From NCBI RefSeq assembly GCF_014066305.1, contig NW_023501133.1:24602-88601 (forward strand): a DNA stretch of 64,000 bases, written 5' to 3'. This DNA is from Letharia columbiana (Eukaryota; Ascomycota; Lecanoromycetes; Lecanorales; Parmeliaceae). Positions 49,356 to 64,000 of this stretch are shown piece by piece. How positions within the stretch are numbered: position 1 is the stretch's first letter; each line of letters starts with the position of its first letter. Made by a program: the position numbers and the translations under genes. Below the pieces are notes generated by a model that was not told the origin of the DNA, did no database searches, and saw only the letters and a list, made by a program, of their open reading frames with translations.

Positions 49356-49815
49356 CCATCTACCGCTAACTTAAAAGAAGTATATAGAGGAGAATATATT
49401 TATTTGAGCTCTTTTTAAGAGTTTTTTAATATATTTATAAGTAGTAGTAGATAGCTATTAAGCTCGCTTACGGCCTCGATTATTAATAATAGCGAATTTA
49501 CTAAGAGGTGGCCTAAGAGTATTAATAGAGAGTTTAAAAGACGAGCGAAAGGAATACGTATCTAAACCGAACGCGTTTAGTGTGATTACAATATTTAAAT
49601 ATTAGTTTAATCTATCTATCGCTGGCTTAAAAGAAGTATATAGAGGAGAATATATTTATTCGGGCTCTTTTTTAAGAATTTTTTAATGCGTTTATAAGTA
49701 GTAGTAGATAGCTATTAAACTCGCTTACGATCTTAATTATTAGTAGTAGCGAATTTATTAAGAGATAATCTAAGAGCGTTAGTAGAGACTTTAAGAGGCG
49801 GGTAATAGAGGTATA
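49356..49815 (-). repeat. ~257-bp tandem duplication in the host copy
   Basis: ctcgcttacggcctcgatta-type block and aaaagaagtatatagaggag occur at 49,356-49,565 and again at 49,613-49,815. Confidence 0.75.
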
Positions 49816-50275
49816 TATACTTGAAATATTAAATAACCTTTAAGCGAGGGGTATTAAAGACGATTATATTTATATTAATAAAATTAATAGAATTAATAGA
49901 ATAGTGAAAGAAGAATAATTACATAAATAAGTGGAAGGATTATTATTTAATTCCTGTGACTATTATAACTATTATATTTGAATATTTATTTAATCTATTA
50001 ATAGTAAGCTAAACTTCATTATTTTTATAGCGTTAGAAAGCGTATACTAAGCTCTATAATTTACGAAATTATAAAGAAATAGTATTCGTAGAAAGCTGAT
50101 TATTTCAGAGTGTAAAACTTCTATATATAAATTTTTAATAAGAGAGCTCGAGAGGGCTAGCGGGCTAATTTAGTTAGTCTAGTTAAAAGGCGTAATAACC
50201 TCGAATTTATAATTGGCTATATATATAAATTCAAGATTTTCTAGTTTAGCTCTATCTTATTCTATTATATATACT

Positions 50276-52479
50276 AATATAATTCTAATAAAATCTATAT
50301 AGACTATCGTCGACTAGATTATATTTATATAAAAATAGAAACTTAAAATATTATTTAGAGATTATATTAAATCTTTTTTTTACGAAATTTATTATAAAGT
50401 AAACGATAAAAGAAAGCGCTATTAAAATAGCTTTTAAAGTAATAAAGTACTTATTTCGCGTTTACTGAATATAAGTAAATAAAGATAAAAATATTCTCGT
50501 TTAAGCTAAATTATAGAGGGCGAATATTCTAATAATAGTTATTAATTTTTTAAAATATCTTATAATATCGATAAGTAATAGCTAAGATATTAAAAAGAAT
50601 TAAGATAATATTATAAAGATTATAATATATTAATTAGATAGTAACTATACTAGCTTTATAAGTATTAAAATTTATATTATTTATTATAATTTAATAACGT
50701 AATATTATAATATTAGATAATAAAAATCTAAATAAATAGTCTTCTTATTAAAGTCGAATATATATAGTATAATTAAAGCTCGTAAATAGTCTATTATTTA
50801 ACTTTTATTATAATCGATTAATATAAGAATATTAACTCTAACTTAATTCTATTAAATTTTTAAAGAATAAAACGCTAAGTAATTTCTTTCTATTCGTTTT
50901 CTACTCTAGACTAAATAATTATAAACTATCTTCGTAAGCTATTATAGCTATATCTTTTAATCGCCTAATTATTTTAAGTTAGTAAAGTCGATTTTATAAG
51001 TCTTATCGTAAATACCTTTTACGTAGATTATAAAAGAGTATATTTCTCTTTAAATCTTATTAAATATTCTCTATAAGCGATACTATTATCTTAATTTAAT
51101 ATAGATATATTTTCGATAGCTATAAAGAATATATAAAAAATCTTATTAGTTAAAATACTTAAAATAAAGAATAATCGTAGTTATAGTTAGATAAAACTCT
51201 CTTTTTTAAATAGTAAATCTAGGCTTATAGATATAGCGAAGCTATAAACTACTTTTTTATATTTAATAGAACTCGATAGCTATAGACGAAGAAGTTTACG
51301 TCTTTTAAAATCTTATAATATAATTATATAAATAGCTAACGCGATTAAACTATCTCTTAAGCTACTTAAACTTATATTATAAGCTAAACTATTATTCTTA
51401 TCTTTAGAAGATATAGCGAATAATATTAATATAAATACTATTATCGTATTTTTATTCGTTATATATTATAATAAGCTAAGTTAATTAATAACTATCGAAG
51501 CTAGACTTCGAGAGACTTAAACTTATTAAAAAATAATAGTTATCTATTAGCTAAAGCCTATCTTAATAATCTATCTAAACTCTCTTCTCGCTAAGATAGA
51601 GAAATAAGTCTTATTTAAACGTCTATTAGCTTAATAAATCGCCTTTTTAAAATTTTAGATAAAAAAGGCGAATTAAGTAAGAGCTAATATCTTTATATAG
51701 TTTAAGAAGAAGTTTATATTATAAAGATAAAACGCTAAATTAATTCTAGTACTTTTAATAATAAAGAAAAGAATATAATATAAACGCTAAACGCTTATTC
51801 TTTAATTAAAATATAGTTAGATTAAGATATAAAAGCTATAAATATAAATAAGACTCTTACTATAGAGAGTCCCTTTAGTTTAAAAAATAGTTTAATATAT
51901 CTATCTCTTAGACCTTTAATAAAATCGATTTCTATATCGAAGAAGAATATTAAACTATAGTTATTAAGAGATTAGAATATAAATAATATCGAAAACTATA
52001 CGCTATAGAATTTAAAAAAGAGTTTAATATTTAGACGATGTTTCTAAAGTTAAGATTAGCACTTTAAAAAATAATATTAAGATAAAAGCTTTTAGCTTTA
52101 TAGCGAAGAAGCTAAATATTACTATTTCTAAGATAAAGAATATAAAAGAAAGTAATTCTCTATTTAAAGTCTAAGAGATAAAAATTATAAATAGATTAGA
52201 GTAAAGTATTAGCTAGAAAGATACTAGAGGCTAGAAACTACGTAGATTAAAGAACGCTATTATAAATAGTCGATAGAATCTAAAAGTATTAAGATATATA
52301 AAATAGACTAGAGTAATTAGATTAATAGTTAAAATAATAAATCTAATTAAATAGCTAAGAGTAGCGATTAAGATAATATATCTCGTTCGTTACTTAAGAA
52401 AGAGTTATAAATAAAAGAGATATACGTATTTTTATAATTCTTAAGGAGAGTATTCACTCGTAAGAATATTACTTCTAGA
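50276..52479 (-). pseudogene. RIP-degraded coding sequence on the minus strand, family unknown
   Basis: With RIP stops ignored, long minus-strand runs read as protein, for example IAIIAYEDSL and ILAITYRYYKIF at about 50.5-51.0 kb. I cannot match them to a family. It lies downstream of the Gypsy pol and could include its 3' untranslated part or LTR, or be a separate element cut by the helentron-like copy that ends at 50,275. Confidence 0.35.
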
Positions 52480-55400
52480 AAAAGTAAATTTACTCTTAAA
52501 GCCTTCGATATCGTAAGAAGTAAGAGAAATTAATAATCTACTTCAAATTATTCGAATAAAGCGATAAGAATTAAACTTCTATTATCTAGCGATTTTCGAA
52601 ATTATAGAATAAATATATATAATATCTAAAAGATCTAGTCGATAAATAAGATTTTCGACTTTCTTTAATATTTTAAATAATTCGATTTTCTAATTAGAAA
52701 GCTTAGGATTAATATTAGAAATAGAGTAGTTATAATATAGTCTTAGATAAATTAATAATCTCTCGCGAAGATTAATAGCTTTATAATTATTATTATAGCG
52801 AGTTTTTATTATAGCGTTAACGAAAGTAATAATATTATTAATCTCTTCTTATTTAATAAGATATAGTCGATTAAGATTCTCTAGCGATAAGTCTATTAGT
52901 AGATCTAAAGTATCTTACACTTAAAATTTATAAGCGATTTCGTTTAATATAAATTTTATTAATATAATTAAATTATTAAGATATATTTAAAGAAATAAAA
53001 GTATATTTAACTAGTTATTTATGCTAGTAATAAGATAAAATTATAAAATAATCTCGATAATCTAATTTATTCTTTTTAATTACTTATTTATTTAAGAGTA
53101 ATAAATAATCGAAGTCGCTATAGTAGTTTTAAGCTTCTCGAAAATAGCTTTTTAAAAAATATTTATAAACTTGATATTATAATCGTTAATTATAGCGATA
53201 GAAATATTTTAATTATAAGATATTAGAGTAATAAATAAAGTATTCGTCTAATCGATAATAGTCTATTTATTAAATTCTAATATAAAAAGTTTTTTTTTAG
53301 AGAATTTATATATTATAATAAGAAGTATATTTTTATCTTTCTAGAAGAAAAGCGTAATAATAAAATTTATTATTATAATATAAAAAGAAATTAATAGCGT
53401 AAAAATTAAATTAAGCTCGCTATAAGTAAGATAATATTTAATTTAATTAAGTTAATATTTAGAATAATACTTTAAATAAGTTTAAAGATACTTTAATAAG
53501 TCTCTAATATAGATTAATAGCGAGATCTTAGCGTAAATAATATAAAAATCGATATAAAAATTTCGATTATATATTAGCTAAAAAACTTTTTACTATATAG
53601 ACTTAGAAATATAGAGTCTTTACTTATTAATATAATTAAGCGTAATACTATAAATAAGATTATTATATTTTCAAAAGCGAAGTTTCTTCGAAAGATTAAT
53701 CTCGGGCTACTTAAGTAAGTTAAGTATCTTAATCTATTAAGAATTCTTACTATACGTCTTAATAAGGCGTTTCTTAAAGTTATTACTTATTTGTATTAAA
53801 GTTATATAATAAATAGAAATTTCTTTAAGCGATACTATCTATTTATACTTAACTTCTATAATATTATTATAAAGAATTTTTAATATCGCTTACTTTTTTT
53901 TAGAATCTATATCTACTTAAAGTCTAGATAATATATTAAAAATACTATTTATCTTATTAATCTTATAGCGTATAATAAGGTTAAATTTTAATAAATATTA
54001 AGAAGTATAAATTAGTCGAAGATTTAATTTATTAATAAAAAGAAGGGGGGTTTGAGTCTAAATTATAATAAAGTAATCGATATAAATTATTATCGATAAT
54101 ACTTCTAATACTTCGATTAGATATTTAATTTTTTAAATTATCTAAATTATAGTAGTAACTCTAAATTTTATAATTTAATAATTATATTTTATAGCATTAA
54201 TTAATTTACTAAGAAATATTATAATTTATATATCTTCTCTAATAGAAATAGAGATTTTCTTTTTTTTTTATATATAATAAATTATAATAGCGAAATCTTA
54301 TACTTTAAAAGCATCGATATTTATATATAACTTTTATTTATAATCGAAGTATATTAGAAAGAAGAGTAAGTGAAAAATATTCTATAAATTTTAGAAGATA
54401 GAAATTTCTTTTTGAATTAATTCGTAATATAGCTTTATAAAAGTTCGCTTATAAGTAGATTTAATAAAGTATTTCTTAGAAGTAATAGTAGTAAATATAA
54501 TAATTACTTCGAATTAATTTAAGAAAGTAATTAACTTAGCTACTATTATTTAAATAAGAGAAGTCTTTTATTTTTATAATAGCTAAGCACGCTATATATA
54601 GCGAGAAATTAAGTTTCTTAGTTATCTCATTAAACTAAGAAAGATTTTTAAATTATAAAGATTTAATAAGAATCGAAGTATAGTAATTATCTTAATTTTT
54701 TCTTCTACTATAGATATATTAAGAGAATTAACGCGTTATTTTAATAGTATTATCGATAGAAATCTTAAAAAGAATTTAATTAATATTAGAGAAGTATATT
54801 TCTCTTATAATAGCTAAAATAGCTATTAAAGATAAAATTTATACTTCTAAAAGATTCTATTAAAGATAATAATATTATTTATAAAAGTATATATAAAAGT
54901 ATAAAGTAAACGTAGTAGGATATTAGTCTAATATTATATATATAATAAAAATCTTTTATATTTTATAATTATTATATTAAATTTTTTTTAATAGCGATAG
55001 CTAATAATAGTAAATTTATATCTATTAAAAAGCTTTATACTAAATTAATAGAATTATATAATTTCATTTATAATAGAAATATAGATATATTTTATTATTA
55101 ATATAATAATAATTAATTATAAGAATAATAAGTAGTCGTTATCTTTTATTATAATATTAAGTTCTTAAATATTAATAATAACTCTTTTTTTATAATTTTA
55201 TAATATATCTCGCTAGATTATAAAGTAAAACTAGTTATAAGAAGTTAATTACGTAAAAAAGCGAAGCTTTTTTTATTATTATAGCTTATTAAAAGTAGTA
55301 TTAACTATTTCTCGATCTTTATAGTTAAAGAAATAGACTTTCGATAGCTTTATTTTAGCGTCTAGCTTTAAACAAATCGATATCTATTATTCTTTAGAAA
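52480..55400 (-). pseudogene. Ty3/Gypsy retrotransposon pol remnant (RT, RNase H, integrase, chromodomain-like tail)
   Basis: Read on the minus strand with TAA/TAG as former Gln/Trp. RT: FINNIIIF at about 54,865-54,884 (RIPed Y[IV]DD) and TLRFLLNLYNLKIF downstream. RNase H: YIDYFIII at about 54,090, then NLRLIYTS and LLKFNLIIRYK at 53,965-54,027 (LNLRL.r.SQYLs.F.l..RhK). Integrase: zinc-finger region at about 53,550-53,700; NDYNIKFINIF at 53,165-53,190 (sDRDpkF.s.FW); YYS.IN with following KRIN at 53,083-53,110 (YHPQTDGQsERtNQ). C-terminus: IYLRLYYNYS and FKILKKVENLIYRLDL at 52,630-52,760. This is the Gypsy order RT-RH-IN. Many stops show that it is dead. Confidence 0.8.
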
Positions 55401-58400
55401 TATCTATAATTCTTTTTAAATCTATAAAGATATTTTTATATTTTATTATAATAGAGCTAAAAGTATAATAAGTCTTATTATTACTATAGATAATTATATT
55501 ATTTAAAAATATATATTTAAGAATAGAATCTATCTTAGTAATATAATTTATATTAATAAAATTATTTATAATAGCGATAATAATAGCTATCTTCGATTAA
55601 TTTAAAGTATATTATTTATATATTATTAAGTTTATTAATTTATAAGAAATTTAATAATTTTTATTTATAATATACTCTATTATAGTATCTAGCCTCGTAT
55701 TTCTAGAAAGTAAAATTAATACTTTTATAGAATTTCTTATTTATATAAAAGTTATAGCGAAATCTATAACGTAAATAAAGATATTATCTTCTCTATTAAG
55801 AAAAATTAAGAATTTAAATTTAAATAAATAATTATAATTATTAGAAAGCGTGTTATAATAGCTAATTAGAATATTTATTATAAAATTAAATAGTAATATA
55901 AATATCGACTTTACTTCTATAACTTACTTAATTTAAGAATAAAACTTTATTATAGAATAAATAGAAATCTTAATATTCTAGTAATTATTTATAATAGTAG
56001 ATTATAACTTATAATTTAGTAGAAACTTATATAATATAAAAATATTTATTCTAATTAATATATTAATCTTAAGATTATTTATTAAATAAACTTTTATTTA
56101 TATCTTAATAAAAGTAGATTTTTTTATATTTTCTAGATTTTCTAAAAAGTATAGATTTATAAGAATATACTTTATAGTATTAATAATTCTATTATTATAA
56201 TCTTAAATCGATATAAAAGATATTTACTTTTAAATTCGTTTTTTAAAATTAAGTAAGAAAGCTAATAAAGTATAATCTTTAAGAATAATTAGATATCTAG
56301 AATTTAGATAAACTTTTATATTAGAAGAGTTTATATTTAAGCGAGTATCTATCTTAGTATATTAGAAATTATAAAAAGCGATTTTTTATTTATATTTAGG
56401 CGGTTCTATAATAATAGACTCGATAATTTTAAGAGTAGAAATTATTTTCGTAGTATAAAGTGTAAAAACTACTTTTATAGTATACTTAAAATTTTTAGAA
56501 TTCTTATTCCCGATATTAATGAATTTTCTGAAAATTTTATTCTCGAATTTATAATTTTAATATTACTACTTAAGATAATAAAATAACTTATTTCTAAATT
56601 TAAACTTCTTATAATATTATTAATAAGAGTATTCTAATAACGACGAGTCGATAAAGTTAACCTTCGATTTTATACTTTTATAAGATTTATAAAAATTAGA
56701 GTAATCGTTTTCTTACTTCTTAATATCCTTCTTATTATAATTATTATAAAAACTATTAGAATTCTTCGAGTAACTTAAATTTTATTAAGGATTCTCAAAT
56801 TTCTTTACTTTATTAATTAAGATTTAATAAATTTACTATTTTTATAATTAAAAAGATTAATTAGTATTCTTATAGGCTTCTTTAAATCGATATAAGATAT
56901 AATTAAGCTAAAAAAACTAATAAGATTTATACGCGTTTTACTATTAATATTAACTTAGACTAGTAATAATCTAACGCTATATCGATAAAGCTAATAATAC
57001 TTACTATATATCTCTTAAAAAATAGCTTTAATAAATAGAACTATCGTTTTAATAAGTTAGTTTTTAAAATTAATTATAAATTTAATAGTTTTATTAATTA
57101 AGAAAAGCTAAAGATTACTATTATAGTCGATTAAAATTCTAGAAATTAGAGTTTATAAATCGATTAGATATATCTCTTACTTAATTATATTAACTAAGAT
57201 TATCTCTATAAAATAGATTTAGTATATAAGAAGTATTACTTAAATTAAGCTTCGTTATTCTCGAAGCCTTTATTTATTATTAATTCTTTCTTATATTTAT
57301 AATTATAAGAAATTAATTTAATATAATTTAAATAGTAAATAGATCTATATTAGACTAAAACTTGATATTAAGATTATTTTAAATAATATTAAGCTAATTA
57401 TACTTATTATCGAGTTTTACTACTTTAATAACTTTAATAATAATTATAATATATTTATATAGCTTACGATATCTTATAATATTATTAAATATATATTATT
57501 TCTTAATAATAGTAATTATTTTCGATGTTTTAATAGATCTAAATCTCTTAAGTAAAGCGATATTTTATTTTTTAACGTTATTATTATAAGTTAATAAATA
57601 CTTATTATTATTAATAAGTTAATATATATATTACTCGAGTACTTTATTTTAAAGATAAATCTATAGATTATTTTATAGTAGCTCTATATTCTTAACTCTT
57701 ATAATATTCTTAATTCTATTAATAAAGATAGTAATATTTTAAAAATAGATTTCTTTTCTAATATACTCTATATCTATTACTATATTAGAAGATTTATTAT
57801 TATAAAAAGAATTAAAGAATTCGACGTCGCTATTAAGAAAGCGAGGTTTATTATTTTTATTAATAATATTTTAGTCTAATATTTCTAAATTTTCTAGATT
57901 TTCTAGCGGACTCGATAGACTAGAAGGTCTTGAATAACTTAAAGATTTACTTTAGATTCTTTATTTATTATCTTACTATTATTATAGTAGCGAATAATCT
58001 TATTAGTAGAGATATTTAAGATTTCTAATAAACGACGTTATAGATCGCTAGACTTAGTAATAAGTTAAGGATTATTACTTAAAGATCTAATAGGCGAGGT
58101 ATCTACTTACTCTAATAGAGTATATCTTTTCGCTTTTAGAGTATTATTAGTAGATAGAGAATCGAAGAGACGGTGTTTCTAAGTCGTAGATTCTTGAAAA
58201 GAACGAAGTATTATTTTTAGAAAAGTATAATCGATGGCTTAATCTTCTAATTAAGTTTATTAAAAAAGAGAATTAAATAAAGAAGAATGAGATTATACTC
58301 GTTAGTCTTTTAATAATAATAATATTAATTTAATAGATCTAAAAATTTTCTTAATAAGATATTAAATAATTCTTCGAGTAATTCTATTAATAAGAAAGCT

Positions 58401-58600
58401 TACTTAATAATCGAAGATAATAAAAACTAATAACTATTAGATCTAGATAATTATATTATAAAAAGCTAGCTTAGCGAGTATATAAAAGCGAAAGATAAAG
58501 AAGTACGAAGATTTTTTATTCTTATATCTAAAGAAGTATAAGAATTCTTTACTTCCGATACTAAAGAAATATAAAGATTCTTAATTTTAAATTAATCTAA
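55401..58600 (-). other. RIPed sequence, probably upstream Gypsy region (protease/gag)
   Basis: It continues the same composition upstream of the pol remnant on the minus strand, where RT N-terminus, protease and gag would be expected. I could not read a diagnostic motif, so the assignment rests on position only. Confidence 0.35.
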
Positions 58601-61600
58601 TATTAATAAAAGACTCTATTAATTTCTAGTAGTAAGTTATTATTTAATAACTGCTACTATATAGATATTACTATCACTATTATAATAATATAAAATTCTT
58701 AGAAATCTTATTTCTAAGAAAGACGTTTTCTAAGAAAGACGTTTCTAAGAAAGACTTTAAGTAGTAAAAAGATAATTCTTCTTCTATAAAATCTAGTTAT
58801 CTAAATATATCTTAATGCTAAGTTATATTAAGCTATTAGCTACTAGCTTCTATTATAAATATAATTTATAATAATAAAGAGAGAGATATAAGCGATATTA
58901 TTTATAATAATTACGTTAAGTAATATAGAAAGTATATTAAGTAAAAGTCTCGCTAATCTTATAAAGCGATTTAATAAGTTTATTATCTATTCTTTTATAG
59001 ATTCTAATATATATAATATAAGAGAAGATTTTAACTATACTATAATTTTTTTACTTTATCTTTTAAGTTTTTAAATATAATTATTATTATAATAAAGAAG
59101 ATTTATTATATATTAATATATCTAAATTTAAACGCTATTTCGAAAATAATCGTATAAATTAAGAGATAATAATTTATAGTTATATCTTTAATATTACGAG
59201 ATAAAAATTATATTAAAATATTAAATATATATTTAGCTTTAATCTATAAATAGTATTTATTTTAATAATCTTAAGTCTTTTAATATTATAAAAAGAATTA
59301 TATAAGAATAAATTAATATACTAGAGATAAGATTAAGATAAAGATAGAGATAAGAGTAAAAGTAAGAATAAGGGTGAAAACTCGGGCGAAAGAAATAAAA
59401 GAATTAATATTATTTTATTACGATAGCTATTTTCTAAAGTAAAAACTAAAAGTAAAACGAAATATTTATCGCTTAAACGATATCTTAGATATTAGATTTA
59501 TATTAGATTATAGTAATAGAGAGAGTATATAAGTTATATTCTATATTAAACGTATATTTTTAAATTATAAAGAAAGATTCTAGATAAATATATAAATAAT
59601 TTTAACTCTTTATCCTTATAAGACTCGTATTAAAGTCGTTTATTTTATATATAAAAGTAGATATATATATTAATATAAATATACTTATATTATCTTCGAT
59701 TTATTTTTAATCTCGAAATTAATAAAGAAGCTAGACTTATTATTATATATCTTAAAAGAACTATATATAATAAATATATCTTCGTTTAATATAATAATAT
59801 TATCCGCTCTATATAAGATATAGTTCTCGAAGTATTAATCGAAATAAGATATATTAAAGTCTTATACTCGAAAGTCGATAGCGTTATATATAAACTTCTT
59901 TATTTACTTATAATTAAATAAAGACGAGTTTCTATTCATTAGATTTAAGTATTAATAAAATTAATAATAAAAATTAGTATATAAGAATATATTAAAAGAT
60001 TATAATTTATAAACGAAAGTTCTATACGCTAAGATTTCTACGCTAAGTTCTTATATAATATCTCGCTTAAAGAGTTATTTAAAGAATAATAATACGTTAA
60101 TATAAGCTTTATAAAGATCTTAGTCTAGACTAGAGTTAAATAAAATACTCGATTTACGCGCTAAATTTAACTTTAAATATTAATTAATTCGCTTCTAGAA
60201 GATAATTCTAGAATTATCTATTAATACTATAGAATTATCTTTTAATATTATATATTTATCGCGAGCTTATTTAAATAGTCGAGCTTATATCTCTAATAAG
60301 ACTCTAATTATTTCTATTATAATTATATTAAAAGATAATATTTTCGAAATATAAATAAAATCTATATAAGAAATAAAAACTTTTATTTAAATTCTAATAG
60401 AATATAGCTAGATAAATAAATAGATAATATTTTAATTAGAATATTATACTATAATAAGACTTTATATAAGTATTAAGATAATAAAAAACGCGTAATAAGA
60501 CTGAAATTTCGCTTAGATAATTCTTTCTTTAATCGTATCTTCTTATAATAATAATCTCTATCTCTTACTTTAAAGTATTATTATATATACTTTTATATTC
60601 TATAATATATTTCTATTAAAATTATAAGAAGACTTTCTATATCTTCTATAAATCTAGTTACTACTCTTTACTCTTTCGTCTTATATTAAATATAAGTAAA
60701 TAAAGATTATTAGTTTTTACTAAGAAATATAATTTAGATTATTAAACTTATTATCTAGTTAATACTTCGATAAAACGCTATTTATATATTATATTTTAAA
60801 GAGCGCTAATAAGATCGCGAATTTCTAACGATATCTATTTCTAAGTTTAATAAAACGATTATATTTTATTTAGCTAAGATTTTCGCTTTATTTAATATTA
60901 TTAAGAGAAATTTTTTATATAAATATAATATTATTATATATAATATACTCTTATATAACTATATTTAAATTTAAATTTTTAAATACTAAAGGCGATTAGT
61001 CTTTAACTTTATATTTATCTATATATAAATTATAACTAAAAACTCTAATATAATATTTTTTATCTTTATCTCGCGTTTAAAATTTAAGATCTTTTTAAAA
61101 TATCTATAACTTTTTATTAATTAAGATTCTTATACTATAGTTATAATATTATTCTAAATATAATTACTATCTTTAATCGTTATTAGTCTTTATACTAACT
61201 TATAATATTTTATCTTCTTTTCGCCGTCGCTTTTCTCTTATCTCTATTTTCTATACTTATTATCGTCTAATATATTATCTATAATTTCTATATCGTCGCG
61301 CTTTAATTATATTAAATTATTAGCGTTAATATTATCATAGTCGATATTACGATAAATTTTATTATTCTTTATTATATATATATCTTTAACTTCGATATTA
61401 TTAAAATAAACGCGTATTAAAACTATAAGAATTTAAATTTAAGTATAACTCTAAATATTATAATACTAGTTATATAGATATTAACTTATATAATTAATAG
61501 CTAATTCGATAATTCGATAATTACTAAACTAAGATTTATTAAAATAATTATCTAAATAATATCGAGCTATATATCTTTAAAAGTAATATAAGTAAAACTA

Positions 61601-64000
61601 TAAGTATAGATAATAATACGATTTTTTTAACGAGTAGATAAATCTTCTAGAGCTTTTCTAAGATCTTCGTTATTTAATATTATTTAATTAATCTATAACG
61701 ATATCTTTAATAGTAACCTTTAAGTCGAACGCGATACTATCTTTTTAAGCGTCTATCTTACTTTTAATCTTAATTACTAAACTTAATATAGCGATTAAAC
61801 TCTAAAAATCTCTTATAAATTAAAAACTTACTATAATCTTATAAGATCGTTATAAAAAGTTCTTTATTAATTTTATATAATAATTAATAAACTAATAATA
61901 TAGCGGTAGCTTTTATTAAATTATATTATATATATAATAAATATTAACTTATCTTCTTAAAACTTATTTATTTAAGAGACTTTTAATATATAAAAAATTA
62001 ATATATTAATAAAATATATCTACTCGTAATATAATATCGATTATAATAAGATACTAGTTATTTTTAAATAAAGTCTACTATCTATAATTTATACGAAATG
62101 TAATAATTTAATCTTAACGATATATTTTTATATAAAATCTCGATTATTAATAAAGTTATCTTCTCTAATATTATAATCGTTATTATACTTTCTTTTAGAT
62201 ATTATAAATAGAGGAAATAAATTTACTAACTTTAGAAATAAGATATTAAATACTTCGGTTTTTAAATAATAATTACTTTATTAGCCACGTTTAGAATTTA
62301 ATAATTCTCGACTATTCTTCTCGCTAAAAGTATTTTTCTATTTTATTAGCAATTACTAATAATAACGCGTTATATTATAAAATCTTAACTTATTAAAAAA
62401 TAACTTCTCGTAAATCTACGCGTCTATTCTTTTCGACTTATATTTTAATTTATTAATTTAATATAACTTATAATATTCTACTACTTTTATTATATATTAA
62501 AGTCTATAAAATCTAAATTAGAATTAAGCTCTTAGTATATTAATACGATTATTAATAATATTAATCTTAACGCTAATACTTTTAACTAAGTATATCTTCA
62601 ATATTAGCTTTAAATTTTATTTTCTTAATAAGAGTTAAAGTATATAAACTTAAAAAAGAATTCGAAAAGTATAGAAAGAGTTAGAAGCGTATTCTTTATA
62701 CTATATCTCGATTACGAAATTAAAAACTATTATTCTTTTTTTTAAAACTTCGTCGAAGAAGTTTAGCTTCTATATAAGATAAAACTAGTTATTATATTAT
62801 AAATTTAAAATAATATTATTTATACGAATATTATAATAGTTATCTTATATAATATTTATTTATAATATTTATAATATTTTATTCGATAGCTTAGTAAATA
62901 ATCTTAGAGCTTTTATTAATCTTCTTTTAACTCTTTTTATAATTAAAGATTTACGTATAATAGACTTTATATAACTAGAAAATATATTTTATATAAGATA
63001 TTATAGCTTATCGCGATTATAATTATATTCTTTATTTATATTTATAATCGAGATATATAATATAATCTTCTATTTAAGTTAAAATAGTAATTATATATTA
63101 AGAAATAAAATAATAAAAAGTTAACGTAGACGTAGACGTAATCGTTAATAAGATTTATAGTTTAATTTAATTCTAAGTAATTCTAAGTCTTAAGTATACT
63201 TTTTTAAAGTTCGAGATAACGCTAACTATATATTTAACTATAATATTCTTAAACTATCTTTCTACTATTAGATTAAAAGATCTATTATTAAATTAAGAAT
63301 ATAATTTCTATATAAATAAATTTATTAGTAAGAGTTATCTTATCTAGATAAGCTTACGTAAGTACTTATATATTTAGAGAATATATAAATTATAACGCGC
63401 TAAGACTTCTATTTCATATTATATATAATAGAACTATATATCTTAAGAGATATTTAAGCTTTCTACTCGAGCGTATTAGATTTAAAAGTACTAGAGAAGT
63501 ATTTTATATCTTATTTATTAATATCTTAATACTTAGTAATTATATATAACTTAGTTTATACGTCTCTCGAAAAGTCTCTTCGCGTTTATAGAGGCTTTAA
63601 ATTAATAATCGAGATATATCTCGAAACTTCGTCTTTAAGTTAAGATAAGATTAAGGTTTTAAAATAATATAAAATCTCGACTTAAAATTCTATCTCGACC
63701 TCGACCTCTTTCGAAATCTTATTAAGATTTCTTACTTTATTACGTAGTAAAATTAATTAATAAAATTAATATATCTTTTAAAAGTACTTTATATTAAGTA
63801 TTATATTATAAACTTTAAATTAAAATTAATTTATAAATTTCTTATATAGTATTTCTTTATAAAAAGAATATTAGATTAAAATATCTAAGGCTCTAATAAG
63901 CGAGACTATTTATCGCTATTTTATTTTTACTTTTTATACTTATTCGATAACCGTCGAGAGATAACATTTAAGAATTCTAGTATTATTATTTATACTACTA
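58601..64000. other. RIP-mutated sequence, unassigned, to window end
   Basis: It retains more CpG than 23-43 kb and has broken coding-like runs on the plus strand at 59.5-59.9 kb (for example LDLLLYILKELYIINI), but no family could be named. No element ends of the helentron-like family are seen here. Confidence 0.35.

Larger units (their letters stand above)
45223..50275 (-). mobile_element. Long-form helentron-like repeat, RIPed, split by a younger copy
   Basis: Starts aagtaaaggcctatgaatt (45,223), passes the gcgcgctaaggcctaatta block into minisatellite up to 45,850, is interrupted, and resumes in the same minisatellite phase at 48,253. It ends with the inverted 5' end near 50,275. Net length is about 2.65 kb. 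Its 5' part carries a ~257-bp tandem duplication. Confidence 0.8.

Overview
The window comes from a filamentous ascomycete fungus (Pezizomycotina). Genes carry short introns of about 46-59 bp with ctaac/ctgaa-type branch points, and most of the window bears the footprint of repeat-induced point mutation (RIP). In about 4.62-45.85 kb and 48.25-64 kb CpA and TpG are nearly absent, TpA is everywhere, and reading frames break mainly where CAA/CAG/TGG would have become TAA/TAG. CpG and CpT/ApG largely survive. It is a small piece of gene-bearing DNA joined to a very long AT-rich, gene-empty block of stacked dead transposons, as at a subtelomere, centromere flank or large AT isochore.

Layout. 1-2207: 3' part of a three-exon gene for a Ulp1/SENP-type cysteine protease with a helical C-terminal region. 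2990-3309: two-exon gene for an 86-residue secreted peptide with a good promoter. 3485-4030: gene for a small protein with a C-terminal membrane segment. 4031-4620: unremarkable spacer. From there to the end I see no intact gene.

AT-rich block. The commonest repeat is a non-autonomous family that I infer to be rolling-circle (Helitron/helentron-like). One end begins TATATAAAAGAATAAGG. The other carries a hairpin (CCATGAATTTAATTCATGG) followed by a short tail ending in CTTTACTTG. A long form (2-2.7 kb) carries an internal minisatellite of ~180-230 bp units; a short form (~0.43-0.64 kb) shares the ends. Copies lie head-to-tail and nested. One long copy (45,851-48,252) is not RIP-mutated and sits inside an older RIPed copy, so its empty site can be read directly: T|T with no target-site duplication. 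Other remains are a Ty3/Gypsy pol on the minus strand (about 52.48-55.4 kb), a fragment of the same kind of element at 12.57 kb, a hAT transposase (21.66-23.0 kb), and a gag-only LTR element with three LTRs (17.13-20.52 kb).

The most unusual object is about 20.5 kb (23.1-43.67 kb) bounded by inverted repeats. It is filled with even more AT-rich sequence, several tandem arrays and a dispersed ~20-bp motif. It may be a large, RIP-destroyed DNA transposon that I cannot assign to a family.

The three genes show no obvious shared pathway. The transposons form a layered insertion history: IR-bounded element, hAT and Gypsy as older hosts; helentron-like copies inserted into them; the gag-only LTR element inserted into one of those; and the un-RIPed 2.4-kb copy as the youngest layer.
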